Program-made: the position numbers and the translations under genes
Assembly: GCA_028671895.1 (NCBI GenBank)
Contig: JAPMAC010000197.1
Coordinates: 7,667,501-7,731,500, forward strand
Direction: 5' to 3'
Length of the DNA stretch: 64,000 nt
DNA from: Oenanthe sinensis
Taxonomy: Eukaryota > Streptophyta > Magnoliopsida > Apiales > Apiaceae
Shown: piece by piece, positions 20,321 through 32,799 of the stretch
Numbering within the stretch: position 1 is the stretch's first letter
Layout: every line of letters starts with the position of its first letter
The notes under the pieces: model-generated
Database searches by the model: none
Told to the model about the DNA's origin: nothing
The model's input: the letters and a program-made list of their open reading frames with translations, nothing else

Positions 20321-20552
20321 AACTGTGTCTATATAAACACAAAAATAGGTTAACATAGAAATTATTTTCAAGTATTATTTTTCATAACCTAGAAGCTCTT
20401 GAGAACAAAGAATTTCTTGAGAGAGTTTTGTATTCAAGTTCATTATTAATACAAAATAGTATTTCATTCTACATACTTGTGTTCATAATCGATTATTTGG
20501 TACTATTATATTCAACCCCCCCTTCTGTAATAGTTATTTATCTGGGTAAATA
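20321..20552 (+). repeat. RT4 5' LTR remnant (3' portion only)
   Basis: The rest of this LTR was separated by RT1. A TATA-like CTATATAAAC lies at 20330-20339, only some ten bases after the RT1 insertion point. The end, GGTAAATA, directly precedes the primer binding site. Confidence 0.75.
20502..20534 (+). other. U5 C-loop stem-loop, RT4
   Basis: ACTATTATA (20502-20510) pairs with TGTAATAGT (20526-20534): nine pairs, one G-U. The loop is TTCAA, seven C, TTC. The arms differ from those of RT1 but the loop is the same. Confidence 0.8.
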
Positions 20553-20554
20553 AT

Positions 20555-20568
20555 TGGTATCAGAGTAG
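20555..20568 (+). other. RT4 primer binding site
   Basis: TGGTATCAGAGTAG matches the initiator-Met tRNA 3' complement with late differences, two bases after the LTR end. Confidence 0.82.
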
Positions 20569-20600
20569 ACAGTTAATTATAACTCAAAGATCATATAAAC

Positions 20601-22771
20601 ATGTCTAGAAACAAGTATGAAAGAACCAGGATCCCAATATTGAAGAAGGCTGAATACCCTACATGGAGGGTGAAGATGATGATGTTCCCAGAAGCAACTG
20701 ATCCTGATTATTTAGACAGAATCCTTACAGGTCAGTATCTACCAACCAAACTAGTGCCATCTACAATTGCAGAAGGAAGACAAGTCCCTGAATATTACAC
20801 CTTGAAGGACAAGAAAGAATGGACCAATGAAGAAAAACTAGAAGTCCTCAAAGATGCAAAGGTAAGGAATATTTTGCATAATAGTCTTGACTCTGTGATG
20901 TCTAACAGGGTAATTGCATGCAAAACTGCTAAAGAAATTTGGGATGTACTAAAGGTTCAATGCCAAGGAACCAAGAAAATAAAGAAGAACAGAAGATCTG
21001 TGATAATTCAAGAATATGAATATTTTGAGGCAAAATAGAATGAATCCCTCCCAGATATTTATGACAAATTTTTAACTATATTGAATAACCTGGCTTTGGT
21101 GGATAAGGTGTATGACAATGAAGGTTCAAACACCAAGTTTCTAAGGGCTCTTCCTAAAGAATGGGATCTATAAACATCTTTAATAAGAGATAGGGCTGAT
21201 CTAGATGATATGTCTCTTGACGAAATCTGTGGAAGATTGAAGACTCATGATTTAGAATTACAGCAAAGGAAGAATAGGAAAAGTAGTAAGGAAAAATCTA
21301 TTGCTTTGAATGTTGAGGCCAAGATTGAAAAACCAAAAGAAAAATTCCCTAAAGCCTCAATGAGAAAATAAAAAGCTGTAATGGTCAATGAAAATAGTGA
21401 ATCAGAGTTTGAGATAAACTCTACTGTAAACTCTGATGATTCTTCAGATTCTAACATAATAGAGATGGTTGCTATGATTGTCAAAGGCTTCAAGAAAATG
21501 AAATATAGGAAGTACAGAAAGCTATGAAACTTCAAAAAGAATCAAGAAGAATCAGACAAGAAAGACAGATTCAGAAAAAGAGAAGATAGAAATGGAAAAT
21601 CAAAAACTCTTGACAAATCAAAGATCAAGTGTTACAAGTGTAATAAGATGGGGCTCTTTGCTACTGAGTGCACAAGCAAGGAATCTGGAAAAGCACTCAT
21701 CACATCAAAGAAATATTGGATGGATTCCTCAGATTCTGAAGAGGAAACAAATTATGCTCTCATGACAAACTCTGATGCTCCCATCCTAAACTTTGACAAG
21801 GTACCAAACTCTGTCTTTAATTTTGATACTGAAAATATCTGTGAATTAAAATCTTTCCTTGGATCATTGCATGTTAGTTTTGAATCACAGTCTCTTGAAA
21901 ATGAAAGATTAAAATCTGAGATACAAACTCTGACTGCTAGGAATAACTCTCTTGAATCTGAAAATTCTAACATGCTTAGCATTAAGAAAGACTATGAAAA
22001 TGCCATACACATGTAAAATCAATTAGAAATTTAACTTGAATATTTGAAATCTGAAATAATTAAGAAAAAGGAGACTTTAAGAGTTTGGACAAACTTTAGC
22101 AAGAAAGTCCAACAAATGCTTTCTGAAAAAGTTGAACATCTGCCTTAGGTTATGAATTTAATAAAGAAACACACACTAAAGCACACACAAAAGGAACTTT
22201 GAATGAACCTGTGAAATTTGTTAGAGCTAGTAATGACAAGAAAACTAAATCTGGTGAATGCTCTAATAGTAACAAAGGTAAAAAGAATAGTGTGTCAGAG
22301 AATAAAACTGTCAATATAGGATTAGTTCTCATAAGCAAATTAAAGAAAAGTTGAAGGCAGTAACTAATAAAGACAAACCTAAAAAGGTAAAAAGAAATAG
22401 AAATGGCAAAGTAGGAATTACTAAGGAGAATAACTATAAGTATATCTCTGATGCTCCTAGAAAAACATGCTTTACTTGTGATAATTCAAATCACCTTGCC
22501 ATTGACTGCAAACAAAACAAAAAGAAGGAACCTGAGAGACCTAGTTTAGAGGCTAGAAAACAAACTAGATATAGACCACAAAATCCCTATTTTCACTGTG
22601 GTATTTTATGGCATTTGATTTATGCATGCAAAGACTATCAGAGTTTGTTTTAAAATTATTATGAACCATTGCCTCAACTAAATATATCTCCAAAACATGT
22701 TTTCAAACAAATTTATATGATAAAATATGATAAAAGAAAAGTAAACTCTGATAATGCAAAGTCTGATCATG
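20601..22771 (+). pseudogene. RT4 gag, with several stops
   Basis: Starts at ATG 20601 (MSRNKYERTRIPILKKAEYP), 46 bp after the primer binding site. It shows the SIRE-type Gag capsid domain (TAKEIWDVLKVQCQGTKK near residue 110). The same frame runs to 22016 but is cut by TAG 21039 and further stops near 21171, 21369 and 21525. The first zinc knuckle reads CYKCNKMGLFATEC near 21630, with Leu in place of the zinc-binding His. A frame change follows after about 22016. The second knuckle, CFTCDNSNHLAIDC (about 22480-22510), is intact. The 3' end is interrupted by RT5 at 22772. Confidence 0.87.
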
Positions 22772-22786
22772 TGTTGGGTCCCAAAA

Positions 22787-22814
22787 TATCGTATAAGGAG
22801 GGTAGAATACGATA
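22787..22814 (-). other. U5 stem-loop, RT5 3' LTR
   Basis: Plus-strand arms TATCGTA (22787-22793) and TACGATA (22808-22814) pair perfectly. The loop G-run has decayed to GGAGGG. Confidence 0.7.
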
Positions 22815-23352
22815 CTCACTAAATTAAAAAATTCTTTCGAATCTTTTGTGGATAAATAATTTAGAGTTCAGTTAGTGGGTTCAAGTTCATAAGGTGAATA
22901 GTGTTTAGGATATTGAAATGAGGAACACAAGATTTTTCCAAGAGATATATTCAATATATAAATCTTGAAGGGTTTGATACACTCCGGTAAGAATAACCGG
23001 CTACAATTCAAGAAAAATAAAGTTCTTTCTTCTACAAAAATATACAAGCCAAATCCTATACAATATTTGTATCTATAATTTTGTCTAAGGATTTAACTAC
23101 CGGAAGTATTTTGTAATGGCCCTTAAAATATTACAAGGTTTATCCGGCCATTAACAAAAGACTCCGGTAAGGAGTAACGGATAGAGCTTTGATTTGTTTT
23201 GACCTCTCTGTATATTATTTGATGTGTTCTTCTCCGGAAATATGGTTTGGAAGAGACGAACCAGAACACACTTTTAAAATGAGTACGTCATTTTGTTTAT
23301 ATATGGTGTAGACTTTTCAAATCAATTAAAATTGATTTGTTCTCCACAATAC

Positions 23353-23975
23353 TAAGTCCTTTTATTGCTCTTGTAGAGTGAGTGCACTGTATAGGAGCCA
23401 CAAAGTACTTAGAATTCTTTTGTTGCGCCTAGAGGAGTTTTGTTGCGCCTCTACTCTTATGGCCTTGTATAGGAACCACGAAAGTACTTGCATTTCTTTT
23501 GTTACGCCTAGAGGAGTTTTGTTGCGCCTACTACATTGCTTGCAGTGTATAGGACCAACAAAAGTACTTAGAAACTTGTTCATAATTATTTTGTTGCGCC
23601 TAAGTTGTTTTGTTGCGCCTCCTACATTGCTTGCAGTGTATATGAACAACAAAAGTACTTAGAAACTTATTCATAAATATTTTGTTGTGCCTAAGGTATT
23701 TTGTTCTGCCTCCTACATTGCTTGCAGTGTATAGGAACAGCAAAAGTATTTAGAAACTTATTCATAAGTATTTTGTTGCGCCTAAGGTGTTTTGTTGCGC
23801 CTCTACTCTTGTTCCCATGTATAGGAGCCACGAAACTCTTGGTTTTGCCTTTAACTCTTTTATTTCTCCTAAGGCAAAGTTTTGTTGCGCCTACACTCTG
23901 TGTCCCTTATATAGGAGAAACAAAACACTTAGAAACTTATCCATGAGTGTTTTGTTGCGCCTCATAGAGTGCTTC
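23353..23975 (-). repeat. GCGCC-type repeat array in RT5 3' LTR
   Basis: About ten copies of TTTTGTTGCGCCT, many paired with TGTATAGGANCAACAAAAGTACTTAG at roughly 60-100 bp spacing. The core is the same as in the RT1 arrays, but the inverted arms are less perfect. Confidence 0.85.
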
Positions 23976-24746
23976 AAGAGTACAAGAGCCACCAAATGTA
24001 GTGATGCCTTAAAAAATTTCTTGAAATGCTTGAAGTATTTACCACTTGATTTTCACTCTTCTGTCTTGATCAACTGATTTTCTTCTGATAAATCAAAGTA
24101 ATTATCTTATTACTATGCTGACGCTTAGTGCACTGGTCTGGTTCACAAATGACTAACACTAAATTAAATTATCTTGACTTCTATTCTGTTTCAGCTGATT
24201 AATCTTGACTTTTGCATTGCTTCAAACACTGACTGTTAATAAGCACTATACTTTCACTGAAATCTTTTCTGGTACTTAGACAATGTCTTCATTACTACTA
24301 CAATCTTGAATACTTCATTCTCTATTCTTCACTGACGTTTGAACATTCAAATGAACTTCTTTCAGTGAGTATAACTCCAAGACTGCAGCTGTCTTCTTTA
24401 ACCTTTGTCTTTACCCTTCTAGATTCCTATGCTTCGAACACTGTCTATCTTCAATCAATGCTAATACACTGAAATCTTTTAGTGGTACTTTATACTGAAT
24501 CTTCAACACTTCTAAAACCCTGAAAGTCTTTACACATTATTCTTCACTAAGGCTTGAACATATTAATAAACTTCTTTCAGTGACCTATAGTAGACTTCAA
24601 AACTTCTTCTAGTGTGTTGATTCACTATATTTTCATTGTCTTCATTTCTTCCTGATTTCTATGTAGGCGTAGTATTATTTACCTGTCATGTTCTAGTGTT
24701 GAGTTATCATGATTATTATTCATACGGCTTCGTAATCTCACCAACA

Positions 24747-24765
24747 ATCTCCCCCTATTTGATTG
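24747..24765 (-). other. RT5 polypurine tract
   Basis: The minus strand reads CAATCAAATAGGGGGAGAT, abutting the 3' LTR. Confidence 0.88.
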
Positions 24766-27700
24766 TTAAACTTAGAAAACAAATCTCATAGAGAGGATAA
24801 CTCAACTAACAACTAGAAAAAGTAATGGTCTGGGACTTGTAAATAATGCTACCGGTTTTTTTGGATCAGATTCTGCATTTCCAGAATTCTTGTGTAACTG
24901 AAATGAAAGATGTTTGTTCATCTAGCAGGAAACTGATATTCAAGTAGTATCATTTTCATTTCCTCTGTGTTTGAGCTTCCTCTATTTCAAAATCCTTTAT
25001 AGTTTGAACTTAAAGAACTTATCATGAACAAAGCTTCAAAAGAATCAATATTCCTGGGAATATCTTCAATAGAACATAGAACATAGCTCAAATAATGTTC
25101 TCCCCCTGAGAATGTGATTCTTCTTCTTTTTCTTCTTCTCCCCTTCAGATGAACAATAGAAGTGTCAATCATTTTCTGTATTTCCTAGTTGGATGAGGAA
25201 TCCTCTACTGACAACTCCTTTCAAGTATAGGATACAGTTTCTTGATTTTCACATATTCTGTTGTTTCCCATAAGGATCAGAAAATATGTTTTATTATTTT
25301 TCTTGTCTAAATTCTCCCTCTTAGGATATTAACTTCTCCCATAAGGATACGAATATAAGACCTTCTCCTTTTTCTTCTGTTTCTTGTAAACTAAATTCTC
25401 CCCTTAGTTGAGAAATCCTCTACTGGACCATAATTTTCTCATGGCTTGTCTTCCAAAAAAGGCTCTCATCTGTCATTGATTGGGAAAACATAGTAGCTTT
25501 TCTTTCAGAAGTAGCAAGTAGCAAGGGTAAGTATTTGGTCTATGGTTTCCTCACTTCTACTACGTTCTATTGGTGTTTACACTTAAGTGTCGAGCACTTT
25601 TGAAGTGTTTCACTCTTTCTCTCCCTATCTTTCACTCAAGTGTATCTCTCCCTCACTTTCACTCTACATTCCAAATATAACCTTCTGTACCTGCAAGTGA
25701 ATATCCGTCAAATCATTTATTTTCTCATCACCTAATTCATCAGAATGAACTGAATCACTATCAAGTGGAGAATTGCCTCGTAGAGGTGTTCTTGATCTAT
25801 CATGCATAAGCACTGTCTCAGCACCAGACTCAATAACTTTAGCTAAATCACTATCTAGTGGAGCCTCACATCTTTGAGATGGGTTATCCCAAGATTTTAA
25901 AATCTGTCATGGAATCATATCTTGTTCTATTAAGGAGTTGCCTCACACCTTCTCCGTAAATGGGAGGTGGACATTCCTTTTCAGGATCTGGAAATGTTCC
26001 TTCCAGGAGGGGCAATGTAGTGGGAAATGTAATGAATGACAATTTAGAGCCTATGTTTCCCTCGTAACTCGGTGACGGGAATTTTGTATAAAATACCCTA
26101 CTTGACTCATTTGAAGAATTCTTGTCAAGAAGTTGCCTCTCAAACCCAGATAAATCTGAACAAGAGATCTCCCTTTTGGGATTCAGAAGATTAACTTCTG
26201 TTTGAGGTAGATACCTTGGACAATGTAATGTATGGCAAATTAGAGTCTGTATCTCCTCTGAATGCATATATCTCTCACTGTGCATGCCTTGCAATGTGTT
26301 CATAGAATTTATCTGTTTAGGCTTACCATCAGCGTGAGTACCTGTGGTGTGCTTGACTCATTACAAGATGATCTGGATGACGAGCGAATTTTAATTGACT
26401 CACCCTGTTGAGAGAATGATTCTAGAGACAGTTTTATTGTCTTTTCAGCTCTGCATCCTTTTGAGAAGATGCAGATGAGCTTACAGTTGCCTCAGTTTAT
26501 ATATTATTTTTCTTCTCTGGAGGTAAAGTTGTGGGTGCACTTCCGACTTCATCCTTATTTGTTGCATCAAGTGTAGTTTCTCTCTTATCAACCTCTAACT
26601 AACATGAGTTCCTTATATCTCCAAGGGTTAATATATGGAAGTGGATGAATTAGTATTTGGTACTATGGCCTGGGTAAGAGATTGATGGGTTTTCAACCTC
26701 TTGGCCAGCTTCTAAAGTCACTGGGGGCTAAACGGATATAATCAATCAAGATAAAAATATAATCACCTTAACATTTCAAAACATAATTATCTCAAAAAGA
26801 AGGAAAAATATAATAAGGAATGATAATGGATTGTATTAAAGCGCTTTTAGTAAAAAGAGTTTTGTTGGATCTAAATATTTATCATTTAAGAGCATGATAC
26901 GAAATTTTCTTTAAGATACTAATCCCATAATAAAACGCGGGAAAGTGTATCAGAGAAGAAAGTTTCTATCCCTTATGAATTTCTTATAAGGCAAACTTCC
27001 CGTAATAAAATGCGAGAATTTATACCAAAGAAGAAATTCAACTCTCTTACCAAATATATCTTGATAAAATGACTCTTTTCCTTTATACCTTAATACTGTA
27101 CGTTTTGTAAACAGTTTTGCAAAACATCCTTCTCAAATAGAGGACTGTGATTTTCCGACTCATAATGCAATTATGATTTATATCATTTTCGTCCACTTGA
27201 TAGTATCCCCAACTTAAAATAAAAACTTGACAATTGGGGTTGGATGGATGCTTAACAATACAATACTAGGTCTTCAAAGCAACAACCACTGTTTAGGTAC
27301 TATGAATCAATGTGAAACATACACTGAAACAAGTGTTTGAAAACAAATCATTTTACAAGTGATTGGTACCTCGAATTAAAAACAATTTCTCCCAATAAAA
27401 TAGCAGTCACAAAGTTTCTGCCACTTTAAAAGGAAAAATTAAGAGAGAAAACGGTTTTGAAAATATAGCATTTAAAACCAGTTTTTGAGATAGGATAAAA
27501 GATTTTGAGATTTAAAGAAAGATTATTCTCGAGAAAAATTTGATTCACCCTAGGATTTAGAAATCAAAGTAGGGCTGTAAATCAAAAGATTTTCAAAAGA
27601 GAAGTTTTGAAAAAGAATTTTGAAGTTTTCTTCTCTAAAACTGATAGAAAAATGAATGTATCTTTGAATAACACATTTTGGAAAAGAAATAGACAAGAGA

Positions 27701-28800
27701 TTTCTTTTAAATACATTTAGGTTTAAAATTCAGTCAGAGAAAGAAAACTAACTAGTAATACTCATGCAATACTAAATAGTTACCACAGACATGCATATAT
27801 AAATTCAATAACACATGGAAATTATTCGGTAGAACAATAAGCATTTAGGCATATTTTTATTATTAGTGATTTCAGATAAACAACAAATATTATCACTAAT
27901 ATTAAAAATATCACAATTAATTACAAAGAAACATTAACAAAATATCATTACTTGATATTTATCAATAATTTCAAAATGCAAGAAAATACGTTTCTAATAT
28001 TTTATCAAATCAGAATTATGAAACTAATAATCATTGAATTGATTTAATCCATAATTTTAGTAAGATAAAATAATTTCACTAAATACTAAATATTCATAGG
28101 ATTGAATATTAGCATCTAACTTCCTACGCTATATCTAATAATTTTTACTCTAGCATATTACAATTATACTCATAACAATTATTAATGATATACGTAAGCT
28201 CGAGAAAATAATTGAATAGAAATTCACAAGTTCTTCAAATATTGACATTTAATACTTGTGATCCTAATTACAACTCTTCACAAATAAAATCATATTTTAG
28301 AAATATTGAGAATTATATAAAATATTGAGAATTTTATACACATAACTTAGAAAATACTTCTTCTTCCAATATTAGTGAGTTTTGAAATATGTATTATTTA
28401 CTTAGAACATAAATTCTAAATACTGGCACTAATATCAAAAGTATCATAATTATTTATAATAAAATATATAAAAAATATCAGAGCAATTAAGCAAGATATC
28501 ATTGACTAATATTCATCAAATATTTAACATACAAATAATTATGCTACGAACTTATGCTAAATCATTTAACTACCACATAAGCATATAACATTATAAGCAT
28601 GATAATTACACTAATAGCAAAAAGCACGAGGTACCGGATTTCAAATAAATTCACAAGTCCTTTAAATATTGAAAATTTAATACTTGTGAACTCATTTGAG
28701 AATTCCTTGCAGATGGGATTTTCAACAAATATGCACATAAATAATATCCCAAGTTCACTAACCAACTTAGACAAAATAAATTCATCAAGTTATAAAAAGA
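24766..28800 (-). pseudogene. RT5 third-ORF region, decayed
   Basis: By position this corresponds to the third ORF, but no long frame survives. The best open stretch is 25884-26303 (139 codons). Two GTTGCCTC...AATGTAATG units near 25935-26030 and 26130-26235 recall the HRR repeats of the RT1 third ORF. Bases 26283-26640 closely resemble 56784-57140 in RT8. A Ser/Pro-like CTCTCCCTC-rich stretch at 25600-25670 also recurs in RT8 (55910-55990). From about 26750 to 28800 it is A/T-rich with no recognisable coding. Confidence 0.65.
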
Positions 28801-31359
28801 AAAGATCTGCAAGTTATTCTACTAAGGACAATCTCGAAAGAAATGATATTTGATGTCCATGCACTTATTCCACACGTGGTATAGAGAGTTTGCAGCAGAG
28901 TTGTTGGATTTGAAGTACTTTCCTTGTCTAGAAGATCAGAGCATCACATTCACTAGCTGCTTTAATTTTAGCCTTTGCTGTAACTATGTGTGTTTTGAAT
29001 GCTTTCTCTCATTTCAACAGGAATCCAACTTCTTCCATGAAATTGACAGCTTCTAGGAATGACTTCTCTATCTTTCTTACAACCTGCATTATCTATGTCT
29101 ATATAGCTAATTAGGTTAAACCTAGTATCTTTAGGGTACTTGATTATAAGAATTTGTGATCCCCTAAGATATCTAACAATTCATAACTTAACTATCAGAT
29201 AAGATTATCTAGTATCCACTTGGAAACTTGCACATAGGCATATCGAGAATAAAATATATGGTCTTTATGCACTTGAATAAGTAATGAGCTGATCATATCG
29301 AGAAGTCTTGGCAGGTCTAGAATCTTCCAAATTGCGCATCTTCAAAAGATCCTTGACTTACTTTAATTGCCATCATTCTTTTGAATTAATTGTAATCCAA
29401 AAAGAATTGCAACTCTTCCAACATGCTCATCTTGTACCTACTCTTCATTTACTTAGCAAAATATCTCTTGCACAAGTTTTGTTAGTAGACCCATATATAA
29501 TACAATCATGGTATACTTGCACTAATGTTACATTATGTGTGTGCCTTGTATTCTAGAGAGATATGTGAATGACGACTCTACCAAAATCATTTTCAGTTAA
29601 TTAGTATTTAGAGTGTCATACCATGTCCTTGACGATTTGATTGGATCCCTAACTCCATTAATAGAGAGTTTGGGAAGAGAATGATATACAAGTTCCAATG
29701 GATATACAACTTCAAAGTCCAGGAGTTGTTGTACATCAACTTCAACTTCTAACTCACAATTCACGAGTGCACACGTTCACATTCATCTAATAGATATTCA
29801 TGCTTGAATGTTCAACATGTTCTAGGGATATCCTACTGTTAGGTCATCAACTTGTTCAACCCTAATAGGATTGAGTCTCGTCACTGGTGCTTACTGTTTG
29901 ATCTTGAAAGTCCCGAAGATTCTGTTTCCATCATCATCGATACCTTCTACTTTATAGTAACATATAGCAACTAGTTTGGCTTTGTCCCTCATAACAATGC
30001 CAATAATCATCCAGTTTATGCAAACCTTTACTGTACCAATTTTAGCTTCGTCTTGTGGTCTGGGTTCCAGCTTCATTAAATTTTGCCTTTGAACTGATTG
30101 AGATCATATTGCATTACAATCACCCAATCTGGATCAATCATTACATCTTCAGTATTCTTTGGGATTCCAGATGTTAAGTCCTGAAAAATATATGTTCATT
30201 TTGATTAGCACTTCTAGCCTTTACTCAATAATCCAGTTTACTAAGAACTAGACTCTAGGAATGACTTTGACTTCAAACCTTTTGTCTTGGCAGAAATGTT
30301 CTTAATGTATTCCTTTGATCGTCATTGTGTTGATTATGACTAGTAGATCCTTGTTTTGTTTGCTCCCCCTGAGTTGCTGCTAAGATGTGTTGAAGATCCT
30401 TCACCTTATACATTGGATTCTGTTCAAGTTCACTAGTTGTGTAGATTAACTACCATTTCCACTACTAGGTTCTGAATCACCATTATTTTCATTATTTCCT
30501 TCTGCAACCTCAGTTTCATCATCAGTATATGAATATGACTCTGACAAGATGTCGAACTTCAAAGATCCATAATAGTCTTTCATTTGAATGCTTGGGATCT
30601 TGGTGTAATCGAACGATACATTCATACTTTCAATCACCTTCTGGTTTTAAATCACATATGTCTTGAAAGCTTTTGATAGTAATGTGTAGCCGAGGAAAAT
30701 TGTTCCATGAACCTTAGCTTCAAACTTGCCAAGTTGCTCATCTAAATCTTCAATAAATATCAATTTCCTCCAAACACACGAAAGAGCTTCAGTGTTTGCT
30801 TCTGGTTGGCCATTAACTCATATGATGTCTTTTCACGATTTTGTTGATTAAAGCAGCATGCTGTGTTAATTGCTTCAGCTTCAAAGTACCTTTATCTGTG
30901 CAGACTTCATTTAGAACTTCATTCACGAAATTGAGTTCCAATATCTGACTTCAAAGTTCTCACAACTTACTTTGTTTCGAACTTGATCTACCTGATATGA
31001 TCAATCACCGTCTGTGATATATTATCTGTTAAATGCACGAACATCATTATAACTTTTCCCTAGTGCCCTGTAGATAGTGCTTAAGTCCTTCCACAAGAAA
31101 GATGCTTCCACTGATGACAATTCCAAAAATCATTATAGCCAAATCTCTTATACATCCTTTGTTGTTATGTCCAAAGGTTACCGTTGGGTAGGCTTTCTCA
31201 AGCAACTGTAATATTAGAGCTCCAATCATAATCATATGCCTCGTACAATAAATGTCACGAAGTCATATAACTTTTCCTCTTGTTACATACTTTGCAATCA
31301 CATGTGATTAAGTTTCTTGGTACTCAAATTCAGTTGAGTCCAGATGGGTTAACAATATT
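28801..31359 (-). pseudogene. RT5 pol relic: protease, integrase, RT, RNase H
   Basis: Reading the minus strand, decayed but recognisable blocks occur in order. The protease zone is near 31040-31260 (CTRHMIM, then VTFGHNNKG). Integrase fragments lie at 30650-31000. The integrase-RT linker lies near 30446-30637 (VIESMNVSFDYTKIPSIQ). The RT start lies near 29890-30076 (LEPRPQDEAKIGT, where the family has LVPRPKDKSIIGTKW). An RNase H end near 28805-28880 resembles KHIDIRYHFIREH. Frames are broken throughout. The spacing suggests that the zinc-binding part of integrase is deleted. Confidence 0.7.
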
Positions 31360-31385
31360 ACTTTTGTTAGGAATTAAGAGTCCTA

Positions 31386-31420
31386 GAAGTTTACAGAGGG
31401 GGAGGGTGAATGTATACTTC
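31386..31420 (-). other. U5 stem-loop, RT6 3' LTR
   Basis: Plus-strand arms GAAGTTTACA (31386-31395) and TGTATACTTC (31411-31420) pair at 9 of 10 positions around a G-rich loop ending GTGAA. Confidence 0.72.
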
Positions 31421-31963
31421 AAAGATTTTTACTCTTTTTAAACTGTGATAAACTGTTTATTGTTTGAAAGAGAGTCTATTGAAATAAGCTTGGTGTTTGC
31501 AAGAACATAAAGCAATAAGTAAAGTAAACACAAAAGGTAACTTTCAATCTAATTGTATTAGAATGAGCTTTGCTACAATCTGAAATTCAAATTGAATTTC
31601 AGCTTCTTGTTCTAGGAAGAATACAAGGTATGAATACCCTTGATACAAATTCAAAGACACTATCTAATGAGGCTGTGCATAAAATATATAGACAACATGT
31701 CCTATAGCACATGCTCACATAACACAGTTTAGCTAAAACTAGAAATAGATAAGAAATACTTTACATTTGACTACTATATATTTCTAGCTAACACTTGTTT
31801 TGACAGTCTACTATGTTCAGCCTTATATCTTCTGTCATTTGTCTTGTTTATCTTCCCAGCTTCATTGTACACTTGTCTCTATCTTCACAGGCTTGACTTA
31901 TCCTGCAAAGACAGAGCTACAATTTATCTGTCTTGTTATTCTACAATTCTCCTAGAAAATAGC

Positions 31964-32410
31964 TCTTTGGAATAGTCGAGTACTCTGTTAAAATTGCTTC
32001 GAGAAGTCATGGTGATTGAATTCTCGATTGAGTACAAGTTGTGACTTCTCGATTAGTACTTGAATGGCTTATTTCTCGAATGTTTAGCTTCTCGATCGCA
32101 TACTATATTTGATGACTTCTCGATTAGACTAGACTTCTTGAATGATCACTTTAAACTAAGACTTCTCAATTGGTTTAGCTTTATCACTTCTCGAATGCTC
32201 CTTTGGATGACTTCTCTAATTGTTTTACTAAACTTCTCAAATGTGTACTTTTTCACATTACTCGATTGACTTCTATAACCTGACTTCTCGAATGGGCATT
32301 TCTCGATCGAATACTGAAACAATGAGTATATTGAGACTTCTCGACTAGTTGCATATTTATGACTTCTCGGATGAGGTGACTTCTCGAATGTGCATTTGCC
32401 TTAGTCAAAT
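31964..32410 (-). repeat. TTCTCGA array in RT6 3' LTR
   Basis: About fifteen copies of [G]ACTTCTCGA[AT]T[GT] at 20-45 bp spacing, plus one opposite copy, TTCGAGAAGTC, near 31997. Confidence 0.88.
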
Positions 32411-32648
32411 TCTCAGACTGTATTTTTTATTCTTCAAATAGCCTTCTTTGACTTGTTGCTTGATTCAACTTTAATCATCTAACATACTTTATTCTTGACT
32501 TTAAATTATACTTTAGGAATACAACTTGATCACACTTTTAACTGTAAATATATATAGAATTGACTAATTCACTAATCTGATACAGAAGTATAAAACATGT
32601 TACAGCAAGACAAACAATTACATAGAGTAGGCTTGATTTGGTACAACA

Positions 32649-32664
32649 ATCTCCCTCAATTTGG
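32649..32664 (-). other. RT6 polypurine tract
   Basis: The minus strand reads CCAAATTGAGGGAGAT, abutting the LTR. Confidence 0.82.
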
Positions 32665-32799
32665 AAAAGAATAAATTTCACAAATTAAGACAAGATATCA
32701 AGCCTACCTATTTTGTTATTGTTGATGATTGGCATGATCATATCTCTCTTTCCTTTCTTTCTCTTACCTTATGTTGATTTCTTCAATTGCCTGAAAGAT

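Larger units (their letters stand above)
22772..24746 (-). repeat. RT5 3' LTR (left copy)
   Basis: 1975 bp, plus-strand ends TGTTGGGTCC and CTCACCAACA. A TTTTGTTGCGCCT array fills about 23353-23975. On the minus strand a TATATAAA box (complement of 23296-23303) follows the array. It shares U3 sequence with the RT1 LTR (GCTGACGCTTAGTGCACTGG near 24117). Confidence 0.92.
31365..32648 (-). repeat. RT6 3' LTR (left copy)
   Basis: 1284 bp, plus-strand ends TGTTAGGAAT and GTACAACA. An ACTTCTCGAATG array spans about 31964-32410. A TATA-like CTATATATTTTATG on the minus strand lies at about 31677-31692. Confidence 0.93.

Noticed and set aside
28562..28853. Short frames with hydrophobic runs in RT5
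   Set aside because: A/T-rich noncoding sequence between third-ORF and pol relics; frames on both strands overlap and match nothing.
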